Shown here: piece by piece, positions 1-10,327 of the stretch | Position numbering within the stretch: position 1 is the stretch's first letter | Layout: the number at the start of each line of letters is the position of its first letter | NCBI RefSeq assembly: GCF_001913155.1 | Contig: NZ_CP018760.1 | Coordinates: 1,116,001 to 1,180,000, forward strand | Origin: Maribacter hydrothermalis | Lineage (GTDB): Bacteria > Bacteroidota > Bacteroidia > Flavobacteriales > Flavobacteriaceae | DNA length: 64,000 nucleotides | Direction of reading: 5' to 3' | Notes under the pieces: model-generated | The model's database searches: none | What the model saw: the letters and a program-made list of their open reading frames with translations, nothing else | Told to the model about the DNA's origin: nothing | Translations under genes and position numbers: made by a program

Positions 1-439
1 CAACGATATCATTACAGATAATCTCCTTAAAATATTCAACTTCTAAGGTTTCATCAAAAGCTACGCCACCTTCCGGAGCCGTTAAGTTCACCACTAAGGT
101 GTATACTTCCCCTTCTGTTAAAGGATCAAAATTTAACGATACATTTAACGTACCACTGTACTCCCCAGCAGGGATAGTCACAGATCCCAGTGCATAATTA
201 GCAGCACCACCAACAGTACTTTCATCAACAGTTACATTGAATGATCTTTCAGTTGTAGAAACCGTAGTTACATTTACAGGTACTTCTAAAGACAAACCTT
301 CGGTTGGTACAGAAACGTTGTATGCCGAAGTTGCAAATGAAACTCCAGTTTGTCCATTCTCATTATCAAATACTATATTCTCTTCTTCACAAGAAACAAA
401 AGCAAATAGTACAGCTATTATTACTATATATTTTTTCAT
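1..439 (-). CDS. surface lipoprotein of a SusCD operon, partial
   Basis: Reading the minus strand from an ATG at 439 gives an open frame that runs off the window start. The first residues form a lipoprotein signal peptide with the lipobox FVSC and the lipidated Cys at residue 17, followed by acidic residues typical of surface-exposed lipoproteins in Bacteroidota. The next ~125 residues are rich in Val, Thr and Gly, with beta-strand-like repeats of the Calx-beta/Ig type (for example GSVTIPAGEYSGTLNVSLNF). It lies 13 bp after the SusD gene on the same strand, so it is probably the third gene of the operon, in the place of a SusE-like substrate-binding lipoprotein. The C-terminus is missing, so the specific family is uncertain. 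What I see is the signal peptide and strand pattern; the role is inferred from position. Confidence 0.8.
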   Translation of the reverse strand, partial: MKKYIVIIAVLFAFVSCEEENIVFDNENGQTGVSFATSAYNVSVPTEGLSLEVPVNVTTVSTTERSFNVTVDESTVGGAANYALGSVTIPAGEYSGTLNVSLNFDPLTEGEVYTLVVNLTAPEGGVAFDETLEVEYFKEIICNDIV

Positions 440-452
440 AATTATTTAAGTT

Positions 453-1895
453 TTAGTAGCCAGGATTCTGAACCATGTTTTGATTAGCATTAATTTCAGC
501 AATTGGAATTGGTAATTGAAACCTGAAGTTATCAGCGGCCAATGTTGGAAAATCTGGAGGCGTACCAGTACCATCAATAACGTCACCCATAGTTGAACGC
601 ATAACTGGTTCTCCACGACGCTTTAAATCAAAAAATCTATGACCTTCAAAGGACAGCTCAACTCTTCTTTCGAACTGAATAGCATCTTCAAGCGCAGATC
701 CAGTTTCACCACCTGAATAAGAAACATATCTTAAATCCCTAAGTTCATTTAGTGTTGACAAAGCATCTTGGCCTAGTTCGAATTGAGCTTCTGCTTTATT
801 TAATAAAACTTCTGCAGCACGCATAACCTTAACATCAACACGACCGTTTACCTGACCTGTTTCTCCTAAAAATTTAGATATGGCATTATATTGATTATCT
901 TGATTTATACCTACAAAAGAAATAACATCCTTTCTAAGGTCATTTTCGTCAATACTGTTGAAATAGTCAAAATCGAAAACATATTCTGAAATTGTTGAAG
1001 TGGAATTAGACTGGCTATACAAAACACCAACATTATTACCACTACTTTCGGTAGACGTATTAATTGCAAGTTTTACAACAATACCTGCTTCATTTGCATC
1101 AGTATATAAACCTTCAAGTTCTTCCGCAGTAGCTAATGGAACACTTACTTCATTAGCAGCGTTTACAACCTTTTGATATTCCCCGTTATAAAGGTAGACT
1201 CTAGATAGTAGACCATAAACACCGTCGGCATTTAACCTGCCTTGACCATTATCAGAATCTATTAAAAGACTTGCTCTTTCTAAATCACCAATAATTTCGG
1301 CATAGTTGCTGGCAACTGTTTCTCTAGCCGGTTCTGCAAAAGGATCTTCAGTATCCCCATCTTCAACTTTGAGGTAAACAACCCCTAGAGAAGCATTTGC
1401 ATCTGCAGATTGCGTAGGAATCTTTGCATATACTCTTACTAAATCGAAATGAGCCCATGCTCTAATTGCTAAAGCCTGTCCTAGAATATTATTTTTTTCA
1501 GGACCGTCTGCTAAATTATCTATTTGTGCGATAACCAAGTTTGCAACATTTACAGCCTCATAAGCTTCACTCCAATATAAGTCAATAGCACCACCGGTAG
1601 CTGGTACATATCTATAGTTGTAATAATCACTATTTGACCTTCTTCCTGTTTGGGCTATAATTACGTTATCAGATAAAATATCTGGGATACCCTGTAGTCC
1701 AGAACCAGTTGAAGAATAGTAATTCCACAATTGTCTGTAAGCACCATCTACTCCATTTTGAAAAGCTGCAACACTATTAAAAAATGTCTCAGGATTACCC
1801 TGTGTAAATGGTTGTAGATCATTCAACTCATCGTCGCAGGACAAAAAGAACCCGAACGAAAATAAAAGAACTAATAATTTTATGTTATTTTTCAT
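453..1895 (-). CDS. SusD/RagB family outer-membrane lipoprotein
   Basis: Glycan- or nutrient-binding lipoprotein that caps its SusC partner on the cell surface. It has a signal peptide ending in FFLSC with the lipidated Cys at residue 20, then the characteristic start of SusD proteins (NDLQPFTQGNPETFFNS), TPR-like helices in the middle (ALAIRAWAHFDLVRVY), and the conserved end: FERRVELSFEGHRFFDLKR followed by LPIPIAEINANQNMVQNPGY. The length of 480 residues is normal for the family. It lies 20 bp downstream of the SusC gene on the same strand, and the pair forms a TonB-dependent uptake complex. No carbohydrate-active enzyme is visible in the window, so the substrate cannot be named. Confidence 0.96.
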   Translation of the reverse strand: MKNNIKLLVLLFSFGFFLSCDDELNDLQPFTQGNPETFFNSVAAFQNGVDGAYRQLWNYYSSTGSGLQGIPDILSDNVIIAQTGRRSNSDYYNYRYVPATGGAIDLYWSEAYEAVNVANLVIAQIDNLADGPEKNNILGQALAIRAWAHFDLVRVYAKIPTQSADANASLGVVYLKVEDGDTEDPFAEPARETVASNYAEIIGDLERASLLIDSDNGQGRLNADGVYGLLSRVYLYNGEYQKVVNAANEVSVPLATAEELEGLYTDANEAGIVVKLAINTSTESSGNNVGVLYSQSNSTSTISEYVFDFDYFNSIDENDLRKDVISFVGINQDNQYNAISKFLGETGQVNGRVDVKVMRAAEVLLNKAEAQFELGQDALSTLNELRDLRYVSYSGGETGSALEDAIQFERRVELSFEGHRFFDLKRRGEPVMRSTMGDVIDGTGTPPDFPTLAADNFRFQLPIPIAEINANQNMVQNPGY

Positions 1896-1915
1896 TTCTA
1901 ACTTTTTTTTTGTTT

Positions 1916-4900
1916 TTAAAATCCTACTTCGACACCAAAAGTATATGACCTTGTGTTTGGATAGCTAAATAGGTTAAATGATCCTGGCACGAAACCAACA
2001 TCTCCTGGCTCTCCTGATTCCGCAGAACCTAAACCAACTTCTGGATCACCATTAAAATCAGTAATAGTGAATAAATTTTGACCAGATAAAGAAAATCTTA
2101 ATGAATTTATACCTATACCTTCAATAAAATCTCTAGGCATGTTATAATCCAATGTAAGCGTACGTAATCTTAGGTAGTCACCTTTCTCCAAGAATCTTGT
2201 AGAAGTTTGATCAGCTGTACCTTGAAACAAAGGACTAGGTAATACATCTGTATCTCCAGGTTGTTTCCAGTAATTAAATGCTTCTACTCTTTGATTGCTG
2301 TCAATATTACCTATTGCAATACCTTCCGATCGTTGGAAGTTATAGATATAATTACCGCCTTTGTATACGAAATCACCTCTAAGACCAAATCCTTTGTAAG
2401 AAAATGCAGTATAGAATCCACCTTCAAAATCAGCTACAGGAGATTTTCCTTCTTGTAATTGTTGAAAACCAGAACTATATTCATTGGTAATATTACCATC
2501 TAAATCGAAATATAAAGGCTCTCCATTTGCTGGATTAACACCTGCATATTCTACTGCATAGTACGAATTTATTTCTTCTCCTACTCTTAGTATGTTATCC
2601 CCAAAAGTACCTGTAACGATATCCTCACCGTCAACCAACTCAACAACTTTATTATCAATAAACGTAATGTTACCACCTAATGTCCATTTAAAGTTTTGAG
2701 TTCTAATCACATCTCCGCTTAAAGAAACTTCTATACCAGAGTTTTCGATTTCACCAATATTCGAGAAAATTGAATTGTTTTCGTCACCAACAGTATAAGA
2801 AATTGGACGATCCAATAATAAATCTTTAGAGTTTTTCTTAAAGTAATCAACAACACCATTTAGCCTATTATTAAACAAACCGAATTCAACACCAACATCG
2901 AATATAGCTTGAGACTCCCATTGAATTTGAGGATTACCCACACCAGCAGGCAAAGCAGTTGTTTGACCGTTATAGGTATTATTAAAATCTAACAGGTTTA
3001 AATACTGAAACTCTCCAATATTTTGGTTACCAGAAGTACCATAAGAAGCTCTTAATTTAAGGGTGTTAAAAATAGAGTTCTCCATAAAGCTTTCGTTAGC
3101 AATATTCCAAGCAGCACTACCACTATAGAAATAACCATACTTATTATCTGGACCAAACCTAGATGAACCATCACGTCTTATAGAACCTGAAACGATATAT
3201 TTACCATCGTAATCATAATCTACGAACATACCTTGTGAAAATAAAATTCTTCTTGATTCTGAAGACCCGGCATCTGTGGGTTCTGCAGCTACGTCTAAAT
3301 ATGGAATATTCGGTGAAGGAAACCCTCTTGCAGTGGCAAATAAATCTGTTCTTATGTTTTCATTGTATTCTAACAGAAAGCTAGCAGAAAGATTATGTAA
3401 TCCATTAAAGGTGTCAGTGTAAGTAAACACATTGTTTACGTTGTACTCAAAGTCAACAGCAAAATTATCCGTCTGCGACCCTGGAAAATTGGCATCACCA
3501 ACAAAACCCTGTAAAACACCGCCAGCAATAGAACGGTTTGTTCTATTGAACCTATTACTAATTAAACCTACGCTAAAATTGTTCGTAAATTTTTCAGACA
3601 AAGTCATACCTGCCGATAAATTACCAATTAACAATAAGTTTCTATTGTCTTCTGGCTCTGTTTGAATTGCCAAAGCAATAGGAAAACCTGATCTAGTTGG
3701 ATTGTAAACATTATTTCCTTGATCATCGGTTACGATACTACCATCGTCATTTGTTAAAAACAAAGGATCGTAAGGATTGTAGTCATACATAGCCCTAATC
3801 GGGTTTTGTACGTTGTTTCTATCTCTTGGCAAATCTGTTGTACTACGAGAAACCGAAACATTTGCTCCAATATTTAACCAATCTTTTGCCTGATAGCTTG
3901 TATTTAAACGAGCAGAAACTCTTTCAAAACCGTCAATATTATCAATAATACCAGTATTCTTATCATAACCTAAAGATAAGTAGTAGGTCAATTTTTCGTC
4001 TCCACCTGAAACTGATAAATTATTTGATTGAATAACTGAGTTCCTAAGCAATGCATCTCGCCAATCTGTATCCAATGCCGTTAATCTAGCAATATCAGCA
4101 GGAGTTGCGTTAGCACCAGGCATACTACCCGCTGCACCGACACCTAAAGCTGCATATTGACGCTCTAACTCCAATTTCTGAGTAGTGTTCATAATGTCGA
4201 AATTATTCGGTATCATTTCCCCATAACCATAAGAAGAAGAAAACTTAACCTTAGCATCACCTGCTTTACCTCTTTTAGTTGTAATTAACACAACACCATT
4301 TGCTCCACGAGATCCGTATTTAGAAACGGTAGCAGCATCTTTTAATATTGAGAACGACTCTATATCACTTGGATTTAAATTGCTAATTGGGTTAAAATCC
4401 CTTTCCGTATCAATAGGAATAGGAACACCATCAATTACATACAAAGGAGTAGTCTGTGCATTAATTGAACCAACACCTCTAATTTGAACGAATGCAGTAT
4501 TACCTGGTCTACCATTGGCAGCAGTTACCTGTACACCCGCAGCTTGACCTTGTAAAATATTATCAATACTCGTTGATGGTACGAATGCTTCGATTTTTTC
4601 AGCAGATACTGTAGAAATTGCTGAAGTCGATAGCTCTTTTGATCTAGAACCATACCCAACTACTACTACTTCTTCCAATGCTTCTGCATCTTCTTGCAAC
4701 TGTACATCTATAGTATTGGAAACACCAACACTCATTGTTACTGTTTTTTGACCTAAATAAGAAAATCTTAAACTCTTACCTTGTTCAACATTGATAGCAT
4801 AATTACCATCAAAATCTGTTTGGGCACCATTAGTAGTCCCAACAACAACTACAGACACTCCAGGTAGCGGCAAACCGCTTTGATCGGTTACGACACCGGT

Positions 4901-4981
4901 CACTTTTTTTTCCTGTGCAAAGGAAAATGTCATGAAGAACACCAATAACGGCGTCAACATCCACGTCAACTTCTGTTTCAT
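1916..4981 (-). CDS. SusC/RagA family TonB-linked outer-membrane receptor
   Basis: TonB-dependent outer-membrane channel that imports ligand captured by the adjacent SusD protein. A signal peptide (cleavage near residue 22, FSFAQ) is followed by a carboxypeptidase-regulatory-like beta-sandwich (about 25-105, VTGVVTDQSGLPLPGVSVVV), a TonB-box-like stretch (EEVVVVGYGS), a plug domain (about 115-235, with the SusC signature SRGANGVVLITTKRG) and a 22-strand-type barrel ending in an aromatic residue (FGVEVGF). The 1021 residues are full length. It is the first gene of the minus-strand operon; about 200 bp of AT-rich DNA separate it from the divergent rnhB. No anti-sigma/sigma pair is adjacent, so its regulation is not evident here. 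Confidence 0.97.
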   Translation of the reverse strand: MKQKLTWMLTPLLVFFMTFSFAQEKKVTGVVTDQSGLPLPGVSVVVVGTTNGAQTDFDGNYAINVEQGKSLRFSYLGQKTVTMSVGVSNTIDVQLQEDAEALEEVVVVGYGSRSKELSTSAISTVSAEKIEAFVPSTSIDNILQGQAAGVQVTAANGRPGNTAFVQIRGVGSINAQTTPLYVIDGVPIPIDTERDFNPISNLNPSDIESFSILKDAATVSKYGSRGANGVVLITTKRGKAGDAKVKFSSSYGYGEMIPNNFDIMNTTQKLELERQYAALGVGAAGSMPGANATPADIARLTALDTDWRDALLRNSVIQSNNLSVSGGDEKLTYYLSLGYDKNTGIIDNIDGFERVSARLNTSYQAKDWLNIGANVSVSRSTTDLPRDRNNVQNPIRAMYDYNPYDPLFLTNDDGSIVTDDQGNNVYNPTRSGFPIALAIQTEPEDNRNLLLIGNLSAGMTLSEKFTNNFSVGLISNRFNRTNRSIAGGVLQGFVGDANFPGSQTDNFAVDFEYNVNNVFTYTDTFNGLHNLSASFLLEYNENIRTDLFATARGFPSPNIPYLDVAAEPTDAGSSESRRILFSQGMFVDYDYDGKYIVSGSIRRDGSSRFGPDNKYGYFYSGSAAWNIANESFMENSIFNTLKLRASYGTSGNQNIGEFQYLNLLDFNNTYNGQTTALPAGVGNPQIQWESQAIFDVGVEFGLFNNRLNGVVDYFKKNSKDLLLDRPISYTVGDENNSIFSNIGEIENSGIEVSLSGDVIRTQNFKWTLGGNITFIDNKVVELVDGEDIVTGTFGDNILRVGEEINSYYAVEYAGVNPANGEPLYFDLDGNITNEYSSGFQQLQEGKSPVADFEGGFYTAFSYKGFGLRGDFVYKGGNYIYNFQRSEGIAIGNIDSNQRVEAFNYWKQPGDTDVLPSPLFQGTADQTSTRFLEKGDYLRLRTLTLDYNMPRDFIEGIGINSLRFSLSGQNLFTITDFNGDPEVGLGSAESGEPGDVGFVPGSFNLFSYPNTRSYTFGVEVGF

Positions 4982-5189
4982 AAAATTTGTTTTTTGAATT
5001 AGCTTGCGGTAAAATTCCTAAAAAATACACTCCTTTCCAAAAACTATCTTAACCCAAAAAAATCAAATGTTAAAAACAAACCTCGTTTTATATAATTATT
5101 CTTAAATTTTAAATTTTAATGAAAAATACCTAAATATTTAACCTTTTTGCTGAATTTTAAATTCTAAATTTTAAGTTAAAAAAAACATA

Positions 5190-5777
5190 ATGCTTTTTAA
5201 ATTTTACAAAAACTCTAACGAAACAGGCACAGATGAAGCTGGAAGAGGATGCTTAGCAGGACCTGTTACCGCTGCCGCAGTCATTTTACCCGAGAACTTT
5301 GAAAACCAAATTCTAACAGATTCCAAGCTATTATCCGAAGGAAAAAGATCACTTTTAGAGCCAATTTTAAAGCGAGAATGTGTTACTTATGGTATTGCTC
5401 ATATTCAACCTAGAATAATTGAGGATATCAACATTTTAAATGCTTCTATTTTGGCGATGCACAATGCCATAGAATTATTATCTAAAACTCCTTCGCATAT
5501 TATTGTAGACGGTAATAAATTTAAAACATATAAGAATATAGAACATACCTGTATTATAAAAGGTGATTCAAAATATATGAGTATTGCTGCTGCATCAGTC
5601 CTAGCTAAAACAGCTCGCGATGCTTACATGCTCCAAATCCATGAAGAATACCCTATGTACAATTGGAAAAAAAATAAAGGATATCCAACAAAAGAACACA
5701 GGGCGGCTATTAAAAAATACGGGGCTACAAAATATCATAGAATGAGCTTTAAGCTTTTAGCCGACAACTTACCTTAG
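5190..5777 (+). CDS. rnhB: ribonuclease HII
   Basis: Endonuclease that cleaves the RNA strand of RNA-DNA hybrids and removes misincorporated ribonucleotides. The N-terminus carries the diagnostic DEAGRG motif (Asp15, Glu16), followed by [11 protein letters not shown], the IIVDG segment near residue 107 holding the third acidic ligand, and the [13 protein letters not shown] segment with the fourth Asp near residue 141. The length of 195 residues fits the family. It is divergent from the SusC gene and is followed 37 bp later by a lipoprotein gene with its own promoter box. Confidence 0.97.
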   Translation: MLFKFYKNSNETGTDEAGRGCLAGPVTAAAVILPENFENQILTDSKLLSEGKRSLLEPILKRECVTYGIAHIQPRIIEDINILNASILAMHNAIELLSKTPSHIIVDGNKFKTYKNIEHTCIIKGDSKYMSIAAASVLAKTARDAYMLQIHEEYPMYNWKKNKGYPTKEHRAAIKKYGATKYHRMSFKLLADNLP

Positions 5778-5791
5778 TTTTACAAATAGTA

Positions 5792-5799
5792 TAACTTTG
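5792..5799 (+). promoter_or_regulatory. Bacteroidota -7 promoter box
   Basis: TAACTTTG fits the Bacteroidota -7 consensus TAnnTTTG and lies 15 bp before the ATG at 5815. It implies a very short leader and argues against the upstream TTG at 5797, which overlaps the box, as a start codon. Confidence 0.6.
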
Positions 5800-5814
5800 C
5801 ACAAACTTCAACCT

Positions 5815-8271
5815 ATGAGGCATACCATATTATATGCAACCATTTTATTTTTATGCATAACCTGTACAACTAAAGTAAAGACCGAAAATTCTATTCTAGA
5901 TTTAGTGCCGCATAATGCCACTTTAGTTTTTAAAATAAATGATTTTGAAACATTAAAGAATGAACTTTCTACGAACGAGATACTGCAAAATTTAAAAGAT
6001 TTAGAACCTTTTAAGGAATTAACAAACCTAATAGAACCATTAAACAATTTATCTCTCCAAGAAAAAGGTTTGCTAGCTATTTCTTATGTTGACAGCACCA
6101 AAATAGCATACACCTACATATCTAATGACAGCCTATCATTTGCAGATTGGGATATCCTTCCTAATAAAACCGTAAAGACACTTACTTACAATAACCTAAA
6201 TATCACTAAATACCTCATAGACAATTCTTCTTTATTTAGCTCATTTATTAATGGATACTGGGTGTCTTGCTCATCACAAAAGATATTAGAACAGCTTATA
6301 GATTCAAAAGATGAACCTTTAATTAATTCTTCATTGAAAAAATTCTATTCTATATCTAATAAAGAAAAAGTACTTAATGTTTGGTTTAATGTTGAGCAAA
6401 ATGAAAATCTAATCAACCATTTGCTAGGCCCAGACCAACACATTTCTAATTTCACAAGTTGGTTGTCTTTAGACCTTACTTTAAATGACACTGAAATTTT
6501 ATTAAACGGAATTGCTCAACCAAATTTTGAAAAAAAACATCTGCTAAACCTTTTTAATACCACCAAACCAATTCAAAACAATACAGCCTCAATAATACCA
6601 AACGATGTACATTATTATAAATCTTATGGCTTTGATGACTTTAAAAAGGTTACAAATAATAAATTAACATTGGGTTTCACCGAAAGTACTTTAGATTCTC
6701 TATTAAATACGGTAGAAGAAATAGGAATTACCGAAGTAGAAAATGAGAAAATAATACTCTTACAAACTTATGGCACTGCAACTTTACTGGATTATATTAA
6801 TGAGGAAAAAGTAGCCACAGAAGAATTTAGCGGGAATGAAATATGGGAGTTGAATTCCAATAGCAAATTATTTAAGTCCATAGCGCCTTTTATTGGAGAT
6901 GCGTCCTTTACATACGCAAGTATCATTGAAAACACCTTTTTATTTTCAAGTTCTAAAAGTTCCCTAGAGACCTTAATGACTAAATACAAAAGTGGTGAAA
7001 CCTTTAACAAAACAAGTCTTTTTAAAAATGCTGAAAACAAACTTACCTCCTCCTCTAGCATTTTAACTATTTCAGATTTAAAAGGTACTATAGATGTTTT
7101 AGAAGAATCCGTATCAAAATCGTTGGGAAAAATGTTTAATGCAAGTGATTTAAAAGACTATGTGTTTGGCTCTGAGTTTATTTCCGACGCCGGTTTTTAC
7201 CATGCCAATTTTCTGATAAAAAAAATTACAGCCGAGGTTGAACAAAATAGCGTTACTCCAATTTTTGAAGTTCAATTTAAAACAGACCTTGCTACCCAAC
7301 CCCAATTTGTAACAAACCATACCAATAGAAAAAAAGAAATTATTGTTCAGGACCAAGAAAATACGTTATATCTAATTTCGAATAGTGGGAAAATTTTATG
7401 GGAAAAAGAACTTTCTGGCACTATCCAAGGTAAAATACATCAAGTAGATCTTTTTAAAAATGGGAAATTACAATATGCATTTACTACAAATAATGAATTT
7501 TTAATATTAGATAGAAATGGAAATGAAGTAAAACCATTTACCATGAAATTCTCAGGAGGTAACTTAAACCCACTTGCCGTATTCGATTATGAAAATAAAA
7601 AGAACTACCGATTTATTGTAACCCAAAATAAGCAGGTTTTCATGTACAATAATAAAGGGGAAATTGTCAAAGGCTTTAAGTACAACACGGCTGAAGCTAA
7701 TATCTTAGACGCACCACAACACTTTATAATTGGCATAAAAGATTATATCGTTTTTAAATTGGATAATGGACAATTAAGAATCACCAACCGGGTAGGCCAA
7801 ACTAGAGTAACTGTAAAGGATAAATTTACTTTCTCCGATAATGATATAAAACTTTATCAAAACAAGTTTATTTTCACATCCATAGATGGCATTTTATATC
7901 AAATAGACACAAAAGGTACTATTTCATCAAGCAACCTAAATTTGGCAAAAGATCATGGTATGGACGCAACAACTCGCACACTTGCGGTCATGAACGATAA
8001 TGTTTTACGTATTCGAGACAAAAAAATACAATTAGAACTTGGTGTATATTCAAAACCTACCATTTTTTATCTTAATGATAAGATTTACGTTTCGGTTACC
8101 GATATACAGAATCAGAAAATATATCTCTTTGATAGTCAAGCAGAATCAATTTCTAAATTTCCCATTTTTGGAAATTCGATTATAGATATGGCAGACATCA
8201 ATAACAACAAAAAAGTGGAACTCGTTTTAAAAGACCAGGAAAATTCAATTAAGGTTTTTAAAATACGCTGA
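5815..8271 (+). CDS. large lipoprotein with C-terminal beta-propeller-like region, unknown function
   Basis: The ATG at 5815 is preferred over the TTG at 5797 because it directly opens a lipoprotein signal peptide (MRHTILYATILFLCITC, Cys at residue 17). The N-terminal half (roughly 25-480) has the look of DUF3352-type proteins, starting ILDLVPHNATLVFKINDFE. The C-terminal third contains several short repeats that read like PQQ/WD blades (for example YLISNSGKILWEKELSG, ILDRNGNEVKPF, MYNNKGEIVKGF), suggesting a beta-propeller. It follows rnhB, a pairing I recognise from other Flavobacteriaceae. No catalytic motif is visible. Probably anchored in the outer or inner membrane and periplasm-facing; the function is unknown. 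Confidence 0.85.
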   Translation: MRHTILYATILFLCITCTTKVKTENSILDLVPHNATLVFKINDFETLKNELSTNEILQNLKDLEPFKELTNLIEPLNNLSLQEKGLLAISYVDSTKIAYTYISNDSLSFADWDILPNKTVKTLTYNNLNITKYLIDNSSLFSSFINGYWVSCSSQKILEQLIDSKDEPLINSSLKKFYSISNKEKVLNVWFNVEQNENLINHLLGPDQHISNFTSWLSLDLTLNDTEILLNGIAQPNFEKKHLLNLFNTTKPIQNNTASIIPNDVHYYKSYGFDDFKKVTNNKLTLGFTESTLDSLLNTVEEIGITEVENEKIILLQTYGTATLLDYINEEKVATEEFSGNEIWELNSNSKLFKSIAPFIGDASFTYASIIENTFLFSSSKSSLETLMTKYKSGETFNKTSLFKNAENKLTSSSSILTISDLKGTIDVLEESVSKSLGKMFNASDLKDYVFGSEFISDAGFYHANFLIKKITAEVEQNSVTPIFEVQFKTDLATQPQFVTNHTNRKKEIIVQDQENTLYLISNSGKILWEKELSGTIQGKIHQVDLFKNGKLQYAFTTNNEFLILDRNGNEVKPFTMKFSGGNLNPLAVFDYENKKNYRFIVTQNKQVFMYNNKGEIVKGFKYNTAEANILDAPQHFIIGIKDYIVFKLDNGQLRITNRVGQTRVTVKDKFTFSDNDIKLYQNKFIFTSIDGILYQIDTKGTISSSNLNLAKDHGMDATTRTLAVMNDNVLRIRDKKIQLELGVYSKPTIFYLNDKIYVSVTDIQNQKIYLFDSQAESISKFPIFGNSIIDMADINNNKKVELVLKDQENSIKVFKIR

Positions 8272-8390
8272 CACAGTAATTTAAATATTTTAAAGGTAGT
8301 AATCTACCAATCATACATAAAACTCAAAATAAACAAATAGTTTTTTATATTTTTAAGTAGTTATTAACCAGAACCTTAATATCAATATAA

Positions 8391-9080
8391 ATGAAACTAA
8401 ATTACTATTAATATTATTTTTTTTAATAGGCATTATCTCTCTTACTGCTCAAGACAATTGTAGCAAGTTTTACCCTATGACCGAAGGGGTTGCACTGGAA
8501 TACACCAATTATAACAAAAAAGGTAAAGTAGAAGGTGTAAGCTCTTTTAAAGTAACTGAAACAAATACCAGCGGCAACACCACAAATGCTACTATGGCTA
8601 TTATCTAAAAGATGAAAAAGGCAAGGACATTTACAATACCGATTATAAATTATCCTGTACAGGTAATATGGTTACATTAGATTATGAGTCTTTGTTACCA
8701 AGTAATATGTTAGAGCAATATGGTGAAATGGATTTAACAATAACGGGTAATGATATTGAAATACCTAATGACTTAAGTGTTGGCCAAAATTTAAATGACG
8801 CCAATGTTAGCATGAAAATAGATATGAGCGGTATTAGCATGAATATGACTGTTGATATGGTAAATAGAAAAGTTGAGAAAAAAGAAAGCGTTACCACTCC
8901 TTCGGGTACGTATGATTGCTATGTACTTTACAGTGAAAACCAATCTAAAATGATGATGGTAAACCAAGTTTACCCTCTAGGGTTTGGCTTGCAGAAGGTA
9001 TAGGTATGGTAAAACAAGAAACTTATAAAAAAAATGGCGACTTAATGGCAAGCACAATGCTTACCGCGTACAGCAAATAA
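8391..9080 (+). pseudogene. TapB-like secreted protein gene, frameshifted
   Basis: Three reading frames join into one recognisable protein. It starts at the ATG at 8391 with a signal peptide (LLILFFLIGIISLTAQ), continues DNCSKFYPMTEGVALEYTNY, then LKDEKGKDIYNTDYKLSC, the long piece from 8668 to about 8990, and finishes in a third frame with VWLAEGIGMVKQETYKKNG ending at 9080. This order matches the TapB-like family (DUF3108-related) of secreted Bacteroidota proteins, whose role is not established. At least three single-base shifts are needed: near 8405, near 8600 and near 8985. All neighbours to 17.1 kb show the same damage, so sequence error is more likely than decay. Confidence 0.75.
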
Positions 9081-9103
9081 TTACTTAATGTCCACTTATT
9101 ACC

Positions 9104-9127
9104 AACCGAGGCTTGCGCTCGGTTTTT
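9104..9127 (+). terminator. rho-independent terminator
   Basis: A 7-bp stem (AACCGAG / CTCGGTT) with loop GCTTGCG is followed by a T run, 23 bp after the stop of the TapB-like gene. Confidence 0.8.
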
Positions 9128-9194
9128 TTATGCGTTGTTGTTAACCTTTAACCCTATGAAAACATTAATGTTTAAAACATTAAATACTAATATT

Positions 9195-10227
9195 ATGAAA
9201 ACACTAAAATTGATTTTGGTTGTCGCAATAGTTATATTGACTTCTTCTTGCCAAAAAGAAGAAATCTAACGAACCAAGTAATAATCATGTAGCTGCCGGA
9301 CGAACTTTTTTACATCCAAATATTGATTTAGATTTTGATTTGGAGACTACAAACAGTGAAATGGGTGGATTTGCATCTCATTCTATAACTCAATTTAATG
9401 ACCAACTTTGGTTAGTAGGTGGAGACAATAATAATACAGCACCTTGGACATTACATTCAGAAGTTTGGAAGAGTAAAAATGGCAAAAACTGGAAGCTAGT
9501 TACTTCAAACCAATTCGACAATCGAAAAAACCACTCTTTACTGGTATTTAAAGATAAAATGTGGCTTATTGGTGGAATAAATAACGCTGGCGAAATTTTA
9601 AGTGATATCTGGAATACAACAGATGGCATTCACTGGAACAACGTAAAATCACTAAATCCTTAACGGATATTGGACAAAATAACTCCATAGTATTCAATAA
9701 TAGAATATATGTTTTCATTGGAAATAATAGACAGCAGCAGGAAGTTTGGTCATCTTCTAATGGTATAAATTGGCGAATGGAAACCAATAATGCATTCCCC
9801 GTTAGAAATCATTATAAAACCATAGTCTACAAGAATACCTATATATAATTGGTGGGTGGATTCGTGGTGGTGAATTTACAAATGAAGTTTGGGCAAGTAC
9901 TGACGGTATTCATTGGCATGAAAATAGTCCAGCATCTACAGTTTTTGAAAATCGAATAAACCATACCGCGACTGTTTTTGAAGGAAAAGTTTGGGTTATT
10001 GGCGGACAGAGTTCAAATAAATTAGGCGCACGTACATTCTATGGAGATGTCTGGTATTCAAATGATATGAAGTATTGGTATAAATATGACAAAAACAACC
10101 ACTTCTTAAAGGGTTACATAGCCACGAAAGTTTATTGTTCAATAACAAATTATGGATATTTGGGGGATATCGCCCAGATAGCTCAATGAGCGATATATTA
10201 GAAGATAATATTTGGAGTATAGAATAA
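9195..10227 (+). pseudogene. kelch-repeat lipoprotein gene, frameshifted
   Basis: The ATG at 9195 opens a lipoprotein signal peptide (LTSSC, Cys19), interrupted by a shift just afterwards. The remaining frames join into a kelch-type beta-propeller. The repeats show the pattern LWLVGG, SEVWKSKNGKNW, NHSLLVFKDKMWLIGG, SDIWNTTDGIHW, EVWSSSNGINW, EVWASTDGIHW, NHTATVFEGKVWVIGG and LWIFGGYRPDS, ending at 10227. Four shifts are needed (about 9267, 9660, 9847 and 10115). The joined length is about 344 residues. Kelch propellers of this sort are usually surface or periplasmic binding proteins; the partner is unknown. It sits in the frameshift-rich patch, so the gene may be intact in the real genome. 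Confidence 0.75.
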
Positions 10228-10327
10228 TTATTTGCTATTAAGGAATCAACGAAAGTTTTTTCTTTAATCTTAATGTTAACCTTTTCTCTTCTTGTTCATT
10301 AAAGGGAAATAATCCTAAATATTACAA

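Noticed and set aside
1..4981. Polysaccharide utilisation locus
   Set aside because: A SusC/SusD pair alone does not show the substrate; no glycoside hydrolase, lyase or sulfatase lies in the window.
5797..5814. TTG at 5797 as start of the large lipoprotein
   Set aside because: It overlaps a TAnnTTTG promoter box and would place six residues before an otherwise ideal lipoprotein signal peptide.
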